Assembly (NCBI GenBank): GCA_021784255.1
Contig: JAJXSZ010000025.1
Location: 1 to 18,220, forward strand
Length of the DNA stretch: 18,220 bases
DNA from: Pseudomonadota bacterium
GTDB taxonomy: Bacteria; Pseudomonadota; Alphaproteobacteria; Acetobacterales; Acetobacteraceae
Direction: 5' to 3'
Shown here: positions 7,411 to 14,527 of the stretch, piece after piece
Numbering within the stretch: the stretch's first letter is position 1
Layout: each line of letters starts with the position of its first letter
Translations under genes and position numbers: made by a program
Notes under the pieces: generated by a model
Database searches by the model: none
Seen by the model: the letters and a program-made list of their open reading frames with translations, nothing else
Told to the model about the DNA's origin: nothing

Positions 7411-9285
7411 TCATTCCCGCCCCGGGGCGGCCGGCGCGTCGGGCGCCAGGTCGGCCGCCACCGTCTCCTCGCGGCGCAGTTCCGCCTCGCCGCGATGGCA
7501 GAGGATCATTCCGCCCTTGGCGAGATGGCGCAGCGGCGGGGTGGCGCGGTCGCACACGCCCTCGATGCGCAGCGCGCAGCGGCGGAAGAAGGCGCAGGGG
7601 CGCGTGCCGTCCTCGAACGAGGGTTCGCCCGCGGCCTCGCGCAGATGCATGGTCCCGACCTCGTCGAGCCAGCCCTGGCGCAGTTGCGGCACCGAGGAGA
7701 GCAGGAGGTCGGTGTAGGGGTGACGCGGCAGCTCGCCGAGCGCCGCTCGCGAGCCGAGCTCAACGCGCTGACCGGCATAGAGGATCATGATGTCGTCGCA
7801 GATCGCGCGCACCGTCGAGAGATCGTGGCTGATGAACATCATCGCCAGGCCCAGCTCGCGGCGCAGCTCGGCCAGCAGCTCCAGCACCGCCGCGCCCACC
7901 ACCGTGTCCAGCGCCGAGGTCACCTCGTCGCACAGCAGCAGCCGCGGTCGCGCGGCCAGCGCGCGCGCGAGGTTGACCCGCTGCTTCTGCCCGCCGGACA
8001 GCTCCTCGGGGAAGCGGTCGGCGAAGTCGGCTGGCAGGCGCACCATGTCGAGTAGCTCGCCGACGCGCCGGCGCGCCTCGCCGCCGCGCATGCCGTGATA
8101 GAAACGCAACGGCCGCGCCAGGATCGGGCCGATGCGCCGCGCCGGGTTGAGCGCCGTGTCCGCGGACTGGAACACGATCTGCACGTCGCGCAACTGCTCG
8201 CGTGTCCGCGCCTCGACGCGCGCCGGCAGCGCCTGACCGTCGAGCAGCACGCGTCCGCTGGCCTGCGGCAGGAGCCCGGCGACCACGCGCGCCAGGGTGC
8301 TCTTGCCGCAGCCGGATTCGCCGATGACGCCCAGCACCCGCCCGGGCGCGATCGCGAAACTCAGGCTGTGCAGCACGGGAATCAGTGCTCGCCCCGGACC
8401 GCCATAGCCGGCGGTGAGGTCCGCGACCTCGAGCAGCGGCGGCGCCGGCGCCGCGGCAGCCGGCGGCATGCCGCGTGGCGCGACCGCGGCCAGCAGGCTG
8501 CGCGTATAGGGGTGCTGCGGATGCTCGAGGATGACGCCGGTGGCCCCGGTCTCGCGCGCCTGGCCGTCGTGCATCACCACGATGCGGTCGGCGACCTGCG
8601 CCACCACCGCGAGATCGTGCGAGATATAGAGCGCCGTGGTCCGCAGCTCGCGCACGACGCGCTTGAAGGCACGCAGCACCTCGACCTGAGTGGTGACGTC
8701 GAGCGCGGTGCTGGGCTCGTCGAGCACCACCAGCTCGGGTTCCGTGATCAGCGCCATCGCCGCCATCAGGCGCTGCAACTGGCCGCCGGAAACCTGGTGC
8801 GGGTAGCGTTCGCCGATGCTCCCGGGATCGGGCAGGGCGAGCGCGCGGAACAGGTCGCGCGCCTTCGCCTCCGCCGCGCGGCGCGACATCAGCGCGTGGA
8901 TCACCGCCGGCTCGACGACCTGGCTCAACAGCCGCTGCGCCGGGTTGAACGCGGCGGCGGCGCTCTGCGCGACGTAGCTCACCTTGGCGCCGCGGAACGC
9001 CGCGAGCTGGGAGCGCGAGAGCGCCAGCACCTGCGTCGCCCCCACACGCACCCGCCCCGCGGCGATGCGGCAGCCGGGCCGGGCATAGCCGAGCAACGAC
9101 AGCCCGGCGGTCGTCTTGCCCGAGCCGGACTCGCCGATCAGCGCCAGCACCTCGCCGCGGGCGATGCCGAAGCTGAGGTCGCGGACGATGGCGCTCGGCA
9201 CGCCGTCGGCCCCGGGCGCGGTGACACGGAGGTCCGTCACCTCGACATGCCAGCCCGCCTCGCCCGCGCCCGTGTCAGTCGCCAC
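7411..9285 (-). CDS. Fused DppD-DppF type ABC transporter ATPase
   Basis: The 624-residue protein carries two complete nucleotide-binding domains of the oligopeptide/nickel (PepT) family. NBD1 has Walker A GESGSGKT (51-58), Q-loop VAQSAAAAFNP (105-115), signature VSGGQLQR (165-172), Walker B LVVLDEPSTALD (185-196) and switch SHD (222-224). NBD2 has GESGCGKS (322-329), VFQSADTALNP (371-381), LSGGQKQR (429-436), LLLCDEVTSALD (449-460) and SHD (486-488). All catalytic residues are intact. The second half ends with the family's Cys-rich tail, with Cys at 564, 570, 578 and 596, reported in DppD proteins to hold an iron-sulfur cluster. The start is a GTG at 9285, overlapping the permease stop by 11 bases. 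It would power the two permeases upstream. Confidence 0.93.
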   Translation of the reverse strand: MATDTGAGEAGWHVEVTDLRVTAPGADGVPSAIVRDLSFGIARGEVLALIGESGSGKTTAGLSLLGYARPGCRIAAGRVRVGATQVLALSRSQLAAFRGAKVSYVAQSAAAAFNPAQRLLSQVVEPAVIHALMSRRAAEAKARDLFRALALPDPGSIGERYPHQVSGGQLQRLMAAMALITEPELVVLDEPSTALDVTTQVEVLRAFKRVVRELRTTALYISHDLAVVAQVADRIVVMHDGQARETGATGVILEHPQHPYTRSLLAAVAPRGMPPAAAAPAPPLLEVADLTAGYGGPGRALIPVLHSLSFAIAPGRVLGVIGESGCGKSTLARVVAGLLPQASGRVLLDGQALPARVEARTREQLRDVQIVFQSADTALNPARRIGPILARPLRFYHGMRGGEARRRVGELLDMVRLPADFADRFPEELSGGQKQRVNLARALAARPRLLLCDEVTSALDTVVGAAVLELLAELRRELGLAMMFISHDLSTVRAICDDIMILYAGQRVELGSRAALGELPRHPYTDLLLSSVPQLRQGWLDEVGTMHLREAAGEPSFEDGTRPCAFFRRCALRIEGVCDRATPPLRHLAKGGMILCHRGEAELRREETVAADLAPDAPAAPGRE

Positions 9286-10150
9286 GGCGACCGATCCGCC
9301 GGCCTGGCAGGTTGTCGATCAGCAGGTTGACCGAGACCGTCAGGATCGCGATCGCCACGGCCGGAACGATCACCGCGGGCGCCCCCGCGGAAAGCCCCTC
9401 GATGTTCTCGCGCACCATGCCGCCCCAGTCGGAATCGGGCGGCTGGATGCCGAGGCCGAGAAAGCTGAGGCTGCTCAGCAGCAGCACGATGAAGACGAAG
9501 CGCAGGCCGAAATCCGTCAGTACCGGCATCACCATGTTGGGCAGGATCTCGCCCAGCATGATCGCGAGCCCGCCCTCGCCGCGCGCGCGCGCTGCCTTGA
9601 CGAAATCGGTGGCGCTGAGATCGACCGCGACCGCGCGGGCGATGCGGTAGCTGCCGGGCGTGTAGATCACCGCCGCGGTGAGCACCAGCACCGTGATCGA
9701 GGAGCCAAGCGCCGCCACCACGACGAGGCTGAAGATCAGTGTCGGCAGCGAAATGAGTGTGTCCATCGCCCGGCTCAGTGCGGCATCGATGGCGCCGCCG
9801 CGCACCGCCGCCAGCATGCCGAGCAGCGTGCCGGCGCCGGAAGCGAGCAGGGCCGCCGGCAACGCGACGCCGATGGTGAACCGCGCGCCGAACAGCACCC
9901 GGCTCAGCATGTCGCGGCCCAGATAGTCGGTGCCGAACGGAAACGCCGCACTCATCGGCGCGAAGATGTTGCGCGAGACGATCGTGCCCTCGGCGTGCGG
10001 CGCGAGCGCCGGGCCGAACACCGCGAGGGCGAAGCAGGCGGCCACCACCGCGCCGGTGGCCAGCGCCATCGGCGAGGGCCGGGCGCGCCGGCGCCTGCGG
10101 GGGGGCGCGTCGCTCATGCCGGGCGGCTGCCGTTCAACGCTACCGCTCAC
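9275..10150 (-). CDS. ABC transporter permease, DppC type
   Basis: The 291-residue inner-membrane protein has the DppC layout: a basic N-terminus (residues 13-27), a first membrane helix (about 29-49), the family motif FGTDYLGRDMLSRVLFGAR (72-90), then five further hydrophobic segments. The cytoplasmic EAA coupling loop is at about 182-206 (TDFVKAARARG ending EILPNM), and SFLGLGIQPPDSDWGGM (229-245) is typical of the family. I chose the GTG at 10150 because it overlaps the preceding stop in a GTGA arrangement. An ATG at 10117 (residue 12) is an alternative and would remove only a non-conserved stretch. It pairs with the DppB-type protein to form the translocation channel for a peptide-like or small amide solute. 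Confidence 0.92.
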   Translation of the reverse strand: MSGSVERQPPGMSDAPPRRRRRARPSPMALATGAVVAACFALAVFGPALAPHAEGTIVSRNIFAPMSAAFPFGTDYLGRDMLSRVLFGARFTIGVALPAALLASGAGTLLGMLAAVRGGAIDAALSRAMDTLISLPTLIFSLVVVAALGSSITVLVLTAAVIYTPGSYRIARAVAVDLSATDFVKAARARGEGGLAIMLGEILPNMVMPVLTDFGLRFVFIVLLLSSLSFLGLGIQPPDSDWGGMVRENIEGLSAGAPAVIVPAVAIAILTVSVNLLIDNLPGRRIGRRGD

Positions 10151-11151
10151 CGGTGCCGCAGCCGCGGGTTGGCGAGCAGGGCGACGAGGTCCGCGACCAG
10201 CACCAGCAGCAGGTAGGCGGTGCAGAAAATCATCGCGCAGGCCTGCACCAGCGGCATGTCGCGGGTGCTGACGGCATCGACCATGAGCTTCGCGAGACCC
10301 GGGTAGCTGAACACGGTCTCGACGATGACGACGCCGCCGAGCAGGAAGGAGAGGCTGAGCGCGACCGCGTTGGCGACCGGTCCCAGCGCGTTGGGCAGGG
10401 CGTGGCGCAGCACCAGCCGCACCGGCCGCACCCCTTTCAGCACCGCCATCTCGACATAGGAGGAGGCGAGCGTGTTCACCAGCGCCGCGCGCGTCATCCG
10501 CGCCATCTGCGCGAAGATCGCGAGCGAGAGGGTCGCGACCGGCAGCGCGTAGGCGCGCAGCAGCTCGGCGAAGCTCGCCCCGCGCATCACCAGCGACAGC
10601 GCCGGCAGCCAGCGCAACCGCACCGCGAAGATCAGCACCGCGAGGGTCGCGAAGAGAAACTCCGGAACAGAAACGGTCGCGACGGTCAGGATGTTGACGA
10701 CGCGATCATAGGCCGTGCCGCGCCAGATCGCCGCCGTGATGCCGACCAGCAGCGCCAGCGGCACCGTCACTACCGTGGTGAACAGGGCGAGCCTGAGCGA
10801 GTTGACCAGCCGCCGCCCGACCAGCGTCGCGACGCTCATGCCGTTGACCAGCGAGTGCCCGGCATTGCCATGCAGCAGGCCCCAGAGCCAGTGCAGGTAG
10901 CGCAGCCAGGCCGGCTCGCCGAGGTGCAGCGCCGCGCGCAGCCCGGCCAGCGCCTGCGGCGTCGCGCCCTGGCCGAGGATCATCTGCGCCACGTCGCCCG
11001 GCAGCATCTCGGTGCCGGCAAACACCAGCACCGAGACCGCGAGCAGCAGCAGCAGGCTGACCGCGACGCGCCGGACGATCAGCGCGGCAAGCGGCGGCGG
11101 CGCGCCGATCCGATGCCGCCGCGCGCCGCCCGCCGTGGTCGCCTCAGCCAT
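10147..11151 (-). CDS. ABC transporter permease, DppB type
   Basis: The 334-residue inner-membrane protein has a first membrane helix at about 24-46, followed by MLPGDVAQMILG (49-60), the family's 'xPGDP' region. Five further helices follow, with a cytoplasmic coupling loop at about 224-254 (VNTLASSYVEMAVLKG, then RHALPNAL). The end FSYPGLAKLMVDAV is typical of DppB. An in-frame ATG at 11163 would add four residues but has no ribosome site, while the ATG at 11151 has GGGTGG just upstream inside the end of the binding-protein gene, so I prefer 11151. Either way the gene overlaps the stop of the preceding gene, which points to coupled translation in the operon. Confidence 0.92.
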   Translation of the reverse strand: MAEATTAGGARRHRIGAPPPLAALIVRRVAVSLLLLLAVSVLVFAGTEMLPGDVAQMILGQGATPQALAGLRAALHLGEPAWLRYLHWLWGLLHGNAGHSLVNGMSVATLVGRRLVNSLRLALFTTVVTVPLALLVGITAAIWRGTAYDRVVNILTVATVSVPEFLFATLAVLIFAVRLRWLPALSLVMRGASFAELLRAYALPVATLSLAIFAQMARMTRAALVNTLASSYVEMAVLKGVRPVRLVLRHALPNALGPVANAVALSLSFLLGGVVIVETVFSYPGLAKLMVDAVSTRDMPLVQACAMIFCTAYLLLVLVADLVALLANPRLRHR

Positions 11152-12736
11152 CCACCCAGACATTCTGGGCGAAGTTGAAGCCCATCAAGTCGCCCGTCGG
11201 GATCGCGTGGAAGCCCTTCACCCGCGTCGAGTAGGCATCGAGGTCGCTGATGAAGACCGGGATGCCGATGCCGGCGTCGTCGCGGATCAGCTTCTGCATC
11301 TCCCCATACATCTGCTTGCGCTTCGCGAGGTCGGTCTCGGCGCGCGAGGCGATGAGCAGCTTGTCGAAGGTCGGGTTCTTGAAGTGGCTCTCGTTCCACG
11401 GCGCGGTGGACTGGAAGAACAGCGTCAGCAGGATGTTGGCGGTCGGGCGCGGGTTGATGTTGCCATAGGTGAAGGGCGCCTTGAGCCAATAGTTGGACCA
11501 GTAGCCGTTCGCCGGCACGCGATCGATCTGGATGTCGAAGCCGATCTTGCGCGCGGTGTCCTGCAGGATCACTGCCATGTCCGGCGAGCCGGTGGCCGCG
11601 ACCGAGCTCACCAGCCGCACCTTGCTGCCGAGCATGCCCGCCTTCTTGAGGTGGAACTTGGCTTTTTCCAGATCGAGCGGGCGCTGCGGCAGGCTCGCGT
11701 CGTAATAAGGGTTGGTGGGGGCGATCGGCTGGTCGTTGCCGACCGTGGCATAGCCGAGGAAGACGCTGTCGCGGATCCGCTCGCGGTCCTGGAGGTATTT
11801 CATCGCCAGGACGAAGTCCGGGTTGCCGATCGTCGGCGCGTCGACGTGCATGATCAGGTCGGTATAGTTGCCGGCCGCGGTGTTGAGCACCGCGAAGCCC
11901 TTGGCCGCCTTGATCTGGCGCGTGGCGAGCGGGGTGATGCCGCTGGCGATGTCGATGTCGCCTGAAAGCAGCGCGTTGACGCGCGCGGCGTTGTCGGTGA
12001 TGCCGAAGAAGGTCACCTCGTCCAGGTACGGCTTGCCGTGGTGGAAGTAGTGCGGGTTGCGCACCGCGATGGAGCGGACGCCGGGGTTGAACTCCTTGAC
12101 CATGAACGGCCCGGTGCCGATGCCCTTGGAGAAGTCCTTCGTGCCGTCCTTGACGATCACCATCTGGTAGATCGCAAGCAGGCTCGGCAGTTCGGAGTTC
12201 GGGCCGCTCAGGGTGATGTGCACCTCGTGCGGCCCGGCGGCCTTGATCTCCTGCAGCTGCATCGCGATCGGCCGCACCACGGAACTGGTGGCGGCGTCCT
12301 TATGGCGGGAGAGCGAGAACACGACGTCGGCCGAGGTGAAGGGCGAGCCGTCGTGGAAGGCGATGCCCTTGCGCAGCTTGATCACCCAGTTCGTCGCGTC
12401 CTTGGTCTCGACGCTCTGCGCCAGGTCCGGCAGCGCGTTGAGGTGGCGATCGAAGACGGTGAGCCCGTTGTAGAACATGAACAGGCGCGAATAGTCGGTC
12501 GAGTTGGAGGCGTGCGCCGGATCGAGCGTGTCCTTGGTGGAGGAGGCGTAGCCGGCGACGGTGAGCTTGCCGCCGCGCTTGGGCGCGGGCGCGGCATCCG
12601 CCGGCAGCACGAGACCGCCGGCGCCGACCAGGCCGCCGGCCATGGCCATGCCCAGCAGCGAGCGGCGGGAGGTGCCCGGCAGGTCCATCCTTGGCGCGGT
12701 GCCGCCGGGAAGATTCGGCAGAATGTCGTCAGACAT
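11144..12736 (-). CDS. ABC transporter substrate-binding protein, SBP_bac_5 family, Tat-exported
   Basis: The 530-residue protein is a periplasmic solute receptor of the DppA/OppA family. The N-terminus carries a twin-arginine signal: TSRRSLLG at residues 22-29, then a weakly hydrophobic Gly/Ala/Leu helix (30-45) and a likely cleavage near ADA-AP (46-50). The mature part begins KRGGKLTVAGY and has TLDPAHASNSTDYSR, then the signature LRKGIAFHDGSPFTSADVVF, typical of the family. The ATG at 12736 is preceded by GGGGCTC. A frame open from 12835 would put 33 basic residues before the signal and is unlikely. Tat export implies folding in the cytoplasm before export, or a preference of this lineage. 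Peptides, opines, nickel chelates or cyclic amides are possible ligands; the neighbouring hyuAB favours a small amide or amino-acid derivative. Confidence 0.92.
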   Translation of the reverse strand: MSDDILPNLPGGTAPRMDLPGTSRRSLLGMAMAGGLVGAGGLVLPADAAPAPKRGGKLTVAGYASSTKDTLDPAHASNSTDYSRLFMFYNGLTVFDRHLNALPDLAQSVETKDATNWVIKLRKGIAFHDGSPFTSADVVFSLSRHKDAATSSVVRPIAMQLQEIKAAGPHEVHITLSGPNSELPSLLAIYQMVIVKDGTKDFSKGIGTGPFMVKEFNPGVRSIAVRNPHYFHHGKPYLDEVTFFGITDNAARVNALLSGDIDIASGITPLATRQIKAAKGFAVLNTAAGNYTDLIMHVDAPTIGNPDFVLAMKYLQDRERIRDSVFLGYATVGNDQPIAPTNPYYDASLPQRPLDLEKAKFHLKKAGMLGSKVRLVSSVAATGSPDMAVILQDTARKIGFDIQIDRVPANGYWSNYWLKAPFTYGNINPRPTANILLTLFFQSTAPWNESHFKNPTFDKLLIASRAETDLAKRKQMYGEMQKLIRDDAGIGIPVFISDLDAYSTRVKGFHAIPTGDLMGFNFAQNVWVDG

Positions 12737-12758
12737 GGTGAGCCCCGTTTGCTGTTTG

Positions 12759-12774
12759 GCGGCCAGCCGGCCGC
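12759..12774 (-). promoter_or_regulatory. Hairpin in the leader of the substrate-binding protein gene
   Basis: A perfect six-base-pair inverted repeat, GCGGCC and GGCCGC around a four-base loop, ends 22 bases before the ATG of the binding-protein gene. It lies in the 141-base gap between the HAD stop and that ATG. A stem here could protect the downstream messenger, attenuate read-through from the HAD gene, or be an operator. In DNA this GC-rich, short perfect palindromes also occur by chance. No T run follows. Confidence 0.3.
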
Positions 12775-12877
12775 GGTTGTCACGGTAGGAAGCGGGTCTG
12801 CGCAGTTTTCGCCGTAATCCCGCCCACCCCGGCATGATCTGCTCTTTCGCGCCGGGATTTGGCAGTGGCGCGCGGCC

Positions 12878-13627
12878 TCAGCCGCCCGCCATGCGAAGCT
12901 TGCCGGCGTCGGCGATGTCGGCAAGGGCCGCCAGCGTGGCGACATGGTAGTGCGGCTCGGTGCGCTGGGCAGCGGCGATGGTGCCGCCATGGCCGAGCCC
13001 CATGCGCCGCTCGATCCAGGCCACGGTGTAGCCGAGCCGGCGGGCGACGCCAATGTCGTGGTACTGGCTCTGCGCCACGTGCAGGATGTCGTGCATGCCG
13101 TGGCCGTCGCGGCTGAGGCGGCCGCGGGCAAAGGCGAAATAGGCGGGATCGGGCTTCTCGCACAACGCCTCGTCGACGCTCACCGTGTCGTCGAAGGGCG
13201 AGCCCAGGGTCTCGATCATCGGATCGAGTGCCCAGCGCCGGGCGTTGGTCATCGCCACCAGCTTGTAGCGGCGCTTGAGCCGGCGCAGCGCCTCCGGCGC
13301 ATCGGGGAAGGCGGGCCAGGTCCGGCTCGCGTCGCGGAAGGCGCGCGCGATCGCGGCGTCCGCGGGCGCGCCGAGCTGCGGCGCGATGACGCCGTAGACG
13401 CGCTCCAGGTCGTCGGGGAAGAGCCAGGCCTCCTTGCTGCCGCGCGCCGCCCGGTAGGCGTCGAGGATCGCGCCGTCGGTGGCCCGCACGCCGGCCCTGC
13501 CCCAGGCCTCGCGCAGGAAGCCGAGGATGCCGGCTTCGAAATCGATCAGGGTGCCGACCACGTCGAAGGTCAGAACCCGCGGCTCGGCGCCCGTGCTTTC
13601 GCCGGTCGCTGTCTCGCTGCTCGCCAT
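12878..13627 (-). CDS. HAD-superfamily hydrolase, haloacid dehalogenase type II-like
   Basis: The protein is 249 residues from the ATG at 13627, which has a strong GGAGAGG five bases upstream. A longer open frame to 13816 is arginine-rich noise. HAD motifs are visible: motif I VLTFDVVGTLIDF with the nucleophile at D22 (the second acid of phosphatases is replaced by Val, as in dehalogenase-type members), motif II AMTNARR with T127-N128, motif III lysine K158 in CEKPDPAYF, and motif IV HVAQSQYHDIGVARRLG (183-199, acid D191). Such proteins hydrolyse C-halogen or phosphate bonds, but many members annotated as dehalogenases have other substrates. It is probably the first gene of the minus-strand operon and is divergent from another HAD gene. 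True dehalogenation is not shown by the sequence. Confidence 0.85.
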   Translation of the reverse strand: MASSETATGESTGAEPRVLTFDVVGTLIDFEAGILGFLREAWGRAGVRATDGAILDAYRAARGSKEAWLFPDDLERVYGVIAPQLGAPADAAIARAFRDASRTWPAFPDAPEALRRLKRRYKLVAMTNARRWALDPMIETLGSPFDDTVSVDEALCEKPDPAYFAFARGRLSRDGHGMHDILHVAQSQYHDIGVARRLGYTVAWIERRMGLGHGGTIAAAQRTEPHYHVATLAALADIADAGKLRMAGG

Positions 13628-13833
13628 CGCGCCTCTCCCTTGCCGGTCTTGCGATGCGAAGGATCGGGGTCGCGGGCGGACGCGGCAAGGCGGCGTTGGC
13701 ACGCCCCGGCGCAAACCATGCCGTTCCGGAGGGCAAAATCGGCAGGATCGCCCGGGCCGGGACTGCTTGCGGGCGCACGTCGCGCGAGCCGCGCGCCTAG
13801 CATCGCCTCCCGACATCGGAGAGGATCGCCGGC
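13628..13833. promoter_or_regulatory. Divergent control region between two HAD-gene operons
   Basis: This 206-base gap separates two outward-facing HAD genes, each with a strong ribosome site (GGAGAGG on both sides). It should therefore hold promoters for the eight-gene minus operon and the two-gene plus operon. I found no convincing -35/-10 pair on either strand. TGGCACG near 13700 followed by GCGCA resembles a sigma-54 element, but the spacing of the key GG and GC is one base too long. No clear operator palindrome was seen. The promoter role is inferred from gene layout only. Confidence 0.45.
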
Positions 13834-14502
13834 ATGACCGAACTCAGGCCCAAATACATCACCTTCGACTGCTACGGCACGCTCACCTGGTTTCGCATCG
13901 GCGACATGACGCGCGAGATGCTCGCGCGGCGCGTGCCGGCGGGCGGCATGGACGCGTTCATCCGCGACTTCGCCGCCTACCGCGTGGACGAGGTGCTGGG
14001 CGCCTGGCAGCCCTATGTCGATGTGATCAAGAACGCGCTGGAGCGCACCTGCAAGCGCCACGGAATTCCCTTCATCGAGGCCGAGGGGCAGCGTCTTTAC
14101 GATGCCGTACCGACCTGGGGCCCTCATCCGGACGTGCCGGAGCCGCTGCGCCGCCTCGCCCAGCGCTATCCGCTGGTCATTCTCTCGAATGCCTCCGACG
14201 ACCAGATCCAGCACAACGTCCGGCTGCTTGGCGCCCCGTTCCACGCCGTCTTCACCGCCGAGCAGGCGCGATCATACAAGCCGCGGATGCGCGGGTTCGA
14301 GTACATGATGGACCGGCTCGGCGCGCGCCCGGAGGAGCTGCTGCACGTCTCGTCGAGCCTGCGCTACGACCTGATGACGGCCAAGGATCTCGGCATCCGC
14401 GACAAGGTCTTCGTCAACCGCAACTATGAGCCCGGCAACCCGGCCTACGAATACCACGAGGTCACCGGCATCGACGGCCTCGCTCGGCTGCTGGGGGTCT
14501 GA
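13834..14502 (+). CDS. HAD-superfamily hydrolase, haloacid dehalogenase type II-like
   Basis: The 222-residue protein is close to the usual length of L-2-haloacid dehalogenases. Motif I is ITFDCYGTLTWF with nucleophile D12, Y14 and T16; motif II is VILSNAS with S118-N119; motif III is K149 in SYKPRMRGF; and motif IV is HVSSSLRYDLMTAKDLG (171-187, acid D179). Compared with characterised dehalogenases, the Tyr six residues after the lysine is Phe, and the SSN-A-W-D segment is SSSLRYD, one residue longer, so a substrate other than a haloacid is possible. The start ATG has GGAGAGG nine bases upstream. It is followed 25 bases later by an FAD oxidoreductase gene on the same strand, probably in the same transcript. 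Confidence 0.87.
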   Translation: MTELRPKYITFDCYGTLTWFRIGDMTREMLARRVPAGGMDAFIRDFAAYRVDEVLGAWQPYVDVIKNALERTCKRHGIPFIEAEGQRLYDAVPTWGPHPDVPEPLRRLAQRYPLVILSNASDDQIQHNVRLLGAPFHAVFTAEQARSYKPRMRGFEYMMDRLGARPEELLHVSSSLRYDLMTAKDLGIRDKVFVNRNYEPGNPAYEYHEVTGIDGLARLLGV

Positions 14503-14527
14503 TGGCGGCCCGGCGGAGGATCGCGCG

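Noticed and set aside
5472..7790. 772-codon plus-strand open frame opposite hyuA, rich in Arg, Gly and Ala.
   Set aside because: It lies fully antisense to hyuA, which has clear family motifs throughout. Such long empty frames are expected in DNA this GC-rich, and its translation has no recognisable domain.
13690..13725. Sigma-54-like promoter (TGGCACG followed by GCGCA) between the divergent HAD genes.
   Set aside because: The distance between the invariant GG and GC is one base too long, and the rest of the -12 box does not match.
13628..13816. N-terminal extension of the minus-strand HAD protein by 63 residues.
   Set aside because: The extension is Arg/Pro/Cys-rich and unlike any HAD N-terminus. 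The ATG at 13627 has a strong ribosome site and sits just before motif I.
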